The translations under genes were made by a program, and so were the position numbers. A stretch of 6,860 bases of DNA from NCBI GenBank assembly GCA_013002375.1, contig JABDJW010000417.1, positions 1-6,860 of the forward strand. The letters are read 5' to 3'. Below, in pieces: positions 5,857 to 6,860 of the stretch. This stretch comes from Acidimicrobiales bacterium. Lineage in GTDB: Bacteria > Actinomycetota > Acidimicrobiia > Acidimicrobiales > SHLQ01. A model generated the notes under the pieces. It saw only the letters and a list, made by a program, of their open reading frames with translations. It searched no databases and was not told where the DNA came from. Positions within the stretch are counted from its first letter, which is position 1; every line of letters starts with the position of its first letter.

Positions 5857-6054
5857 TACTGGGCACCAGCCAAAACAAGGCGCTGCGCAAGCCTCGGGTC
5901 AGACCCGGAAACCCCGAAACCCGCAGAACCAAACGGGAAATCCAGTCCGGAGCGGGAGCGGAGGACGGCTCGCCGTCTCCGACGCAGCAAGCAAGGTGAC
6001 CGAGGAGCGCTAGCGACGAATCACCGCAGCTGGAGCGAGGAACGAGCGGGGAAC
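5850..6054 (-). other. Non-coding spacer between rodA and the radical SAM gene
   Basis: About 205 nt with no credible gene. From the rodA stop onward it holds: a GAGCG-rich stretch (about 5996-6052) containing the 8-bp palindrome CGCTAGCG (6008-6015); an imperfect hairpin (5960-5980, core GACGGC/GCCGTC with one bulge) without a T run; a stretch with three G runs of three or more on the minus strand (5904-5922, GGGTTTC-like repeats); a small hairpin CGGGT-CTG-ACCCG (5895-5907); and a GCCTTGTTTT stretch that could be a poor terminator tail. The promoter and dyad of the radical SAM gene lie at its end. No strong terminator for rodA is seen, so partial readthrough is likely. Confidence 0.5.
5853..5858 (-). 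promoter_or_regulatory. Probable -10 box giving a leaderless radical SAM mRNA
   Basis: TAGAGT on the minus strand matches the TANNNT pattern. Six bases (CCATTG) separate it from the ATG at 5846, so the A of the ATG sits at the expected transcription start. No Shine-Dalgarno sequence precedes the ATG. The -35 region is weak: TTGTTT lies 14 nt upstream, which is shorter than the usual spacing. Leaderless genes are common in actinobacteria. Confidence 0.45.
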
Positions 6055-6860
6055 TCAGGAAAACCGGCGCATGTTGACGCTGAGCACCAGGCCGACCGCC
6101 GCGAACATGGTGACGATCGACGAACCGCCATAGCTGATGAACGGCAGCGGGATACCGGTCACCGGCATCAGCCCGAGGTTCATGCCCACGCTCTCGAAGA
6201 TGTGGAAGAGCAGCATCGAGAACACCCCGACGCAGATGAACAAGCCGAAGCGATCACCGGCCAGGTGCGCGATGCGCCAGATCCGCACCAGCAGGAGGGC
6301 GAACAAGGCCAACAAGGTGCCCGCGCCCACGAAGCCGAGTTCCTCGGCCACGACGCTGAAGATGAAGTCGGTCTCCTGCGCCGGTACCCGATCGGTTCGG
6401 GTCTGTGACCCCTGAAACAGCCCTTGGCCGGTGAGGCCACCATTGCCGATGGCGATCTGCGCCTGTTCGACGTTCCATCTGGCCTCGGCCGCCTGGCCCG
6501 CCTGTGGGTTCTCGTCGAGAAACGAGGTGAGCCGGGCCAGCTGGTACTCCTGCAGCTGATCGGAGACGAGACCGATGCCGATCAGGGCCACGAGGGCCAA
6601 GAAGACGACGGCCAGATGCCGGGGCGCCACGCCGGTGACCAGCACCATGCCGCCGGCGATGGCCGCGTAGACCAAGATCGTCCCGAGATCGTTCTGGATA
6701 TAGATCAGTGCGACCGGAAGGGCGAAGATCGCCAGCCCCCCGATGAGCCGCTTCAGGTCAACTCGCTCGACCGCAGCGAAGAACGCGGCGACACCGACGA
6801 TCACCACGACCTTGCCGAACTCCGAGGGCTGGATCTTGATGCCGCCGAACTCGAGCCAGG
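6055..6860 (-). CDS. rodA: Peptidoglycan glycosyltransferase RodA (5' end beyond window)
   Basis: The C-terminal 267 residues of a SEDS-family polytopic membrane protein; the frame runs open to the window edge. SEDS proteins polymerise lipid II into glycan strands, RodA working with a class B penicillin-binding protein in cell elongation. Family marks in order: GGIKIQPSEFGKV at the left edge of the fragment; IQNDLGT, the usual QPDLGT with Asn for Pro; the long outer loop ending in WNVEQAQIAIGNGGLTGQGL; VPAQETDFIF, whose Asp (codon 6367-6369) matches the catalytic Asp of RodA/FtsW; EELGFVG; and the C-terminal signature PVTGIPLPFISYGGSS before the last membrane segment and MRRFS end. FtsW is the alternative, but rodA is preferred because it is the SEDS gene normally found beside this radical SAM-rne-rplU-rpmA block. 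The GTG at 6807 is internal, not the start. Confidence 0.9.
   Translation of the reverse strand, partial: WLEFGGIKIQPSEFGKVVVIVGVAAFFAAVERVDLKRLIGGLAIFALPVALIYIQNDLGTILVYAAIAGGMVLVTGVAPRHLAVVFLALVALIGIGLVSDQLQEYQLARLTSFLDENPQAGQAAEARWNVEQAQIAIGNGGLTGQGLFQGSQTRTDRVPAQETDFIFSVVAEELGFVGAGTLLALFALLLVRIWRIAHLAGDRFGLFICVGVFSMLLFHIFESVGMNLGLMPVTGIPLPFISYGGSSIVTMFAAVGLVLSVNMRRFS

Noticed and set aside
5744..6408. Plus-strand frames covering the rodA-radical SAM spacer
   Set aside because: They run from one real gene through the spacer into another, antisense to both, with composition typical of a random reading of GC-rich DNA.

Overview
This window comes from a high-GC bacterium, most likely an actinobacterium; an Acidimicrobiia-type lineage such as Ilumatobacter is a guess from gene order and protein flavour, not a proof. 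Every gene I can support is on the minus strand, so the window reads biologically from right to left. The order is rodA (5' end outside the window), a TIGR03960-type radical SAM protein, its partner TIGR03936/DUF2344 protein, an RNase E/G, ribosomal protein L21, ribosomal protein L27, and, after a transcription stop, a TadE-like pilus protein (3' end outside the window). The rodA - radical SAM - DUF2344 - rne - rplU - rpmA order is a conserved chromosomal neighbourhood, so this is core genome and not a mobile island.

Right part (5850-6860): the C-terminal 267 codons of RodA, the cell-wall glycan polymerase of the elongation machinery, then a 205-nt spacer with weak hairpins, a C/G-tract stretch and a GAGCG-rich motif. 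At the end of the spacer a -10 box (TAGAGT) is placed so that transcription would begin on the A of the next gene's ATG (a leaderless mRNA). A perfect 8-bp-arm dyad covers the -10 box and the start codon.

Middle part (1327-5846): the radical SAM gene and the DUF2344 gene overlap by one base (TAATG), and rne follows after 15 nt with a strong Shine-Dalgarno sequence, so the three genes look like one transcription unit. The two family proteins are widely conserved but functionally uncharacterised. They sit beside an RNA-processing enzyme and two 50S proteins, which makes an RNA- or ribosome-related role an attractive but unproven idea. The RNase E/G carries a disordered Arg/Gly/Gln/Lys-rich N-terminal third and ends just after its zinc-link cysteines, the reverse of the E. 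coli RNase E layout.

Left part (1-1326): rplU has its own possible near-leaderless promoter, and rpmA follows after 23 nt with a good ribosome binding site. Two tandem hairpins, each followed by a short T run, end the rpmA transcript. The gene usually found next, obgE, is not in the window; instead a TadE-like gene for pilus assembly or secretion starts 242 nt further on. No RNA genes, CRISPR arrays, insertion sequences or phage genes were seen.
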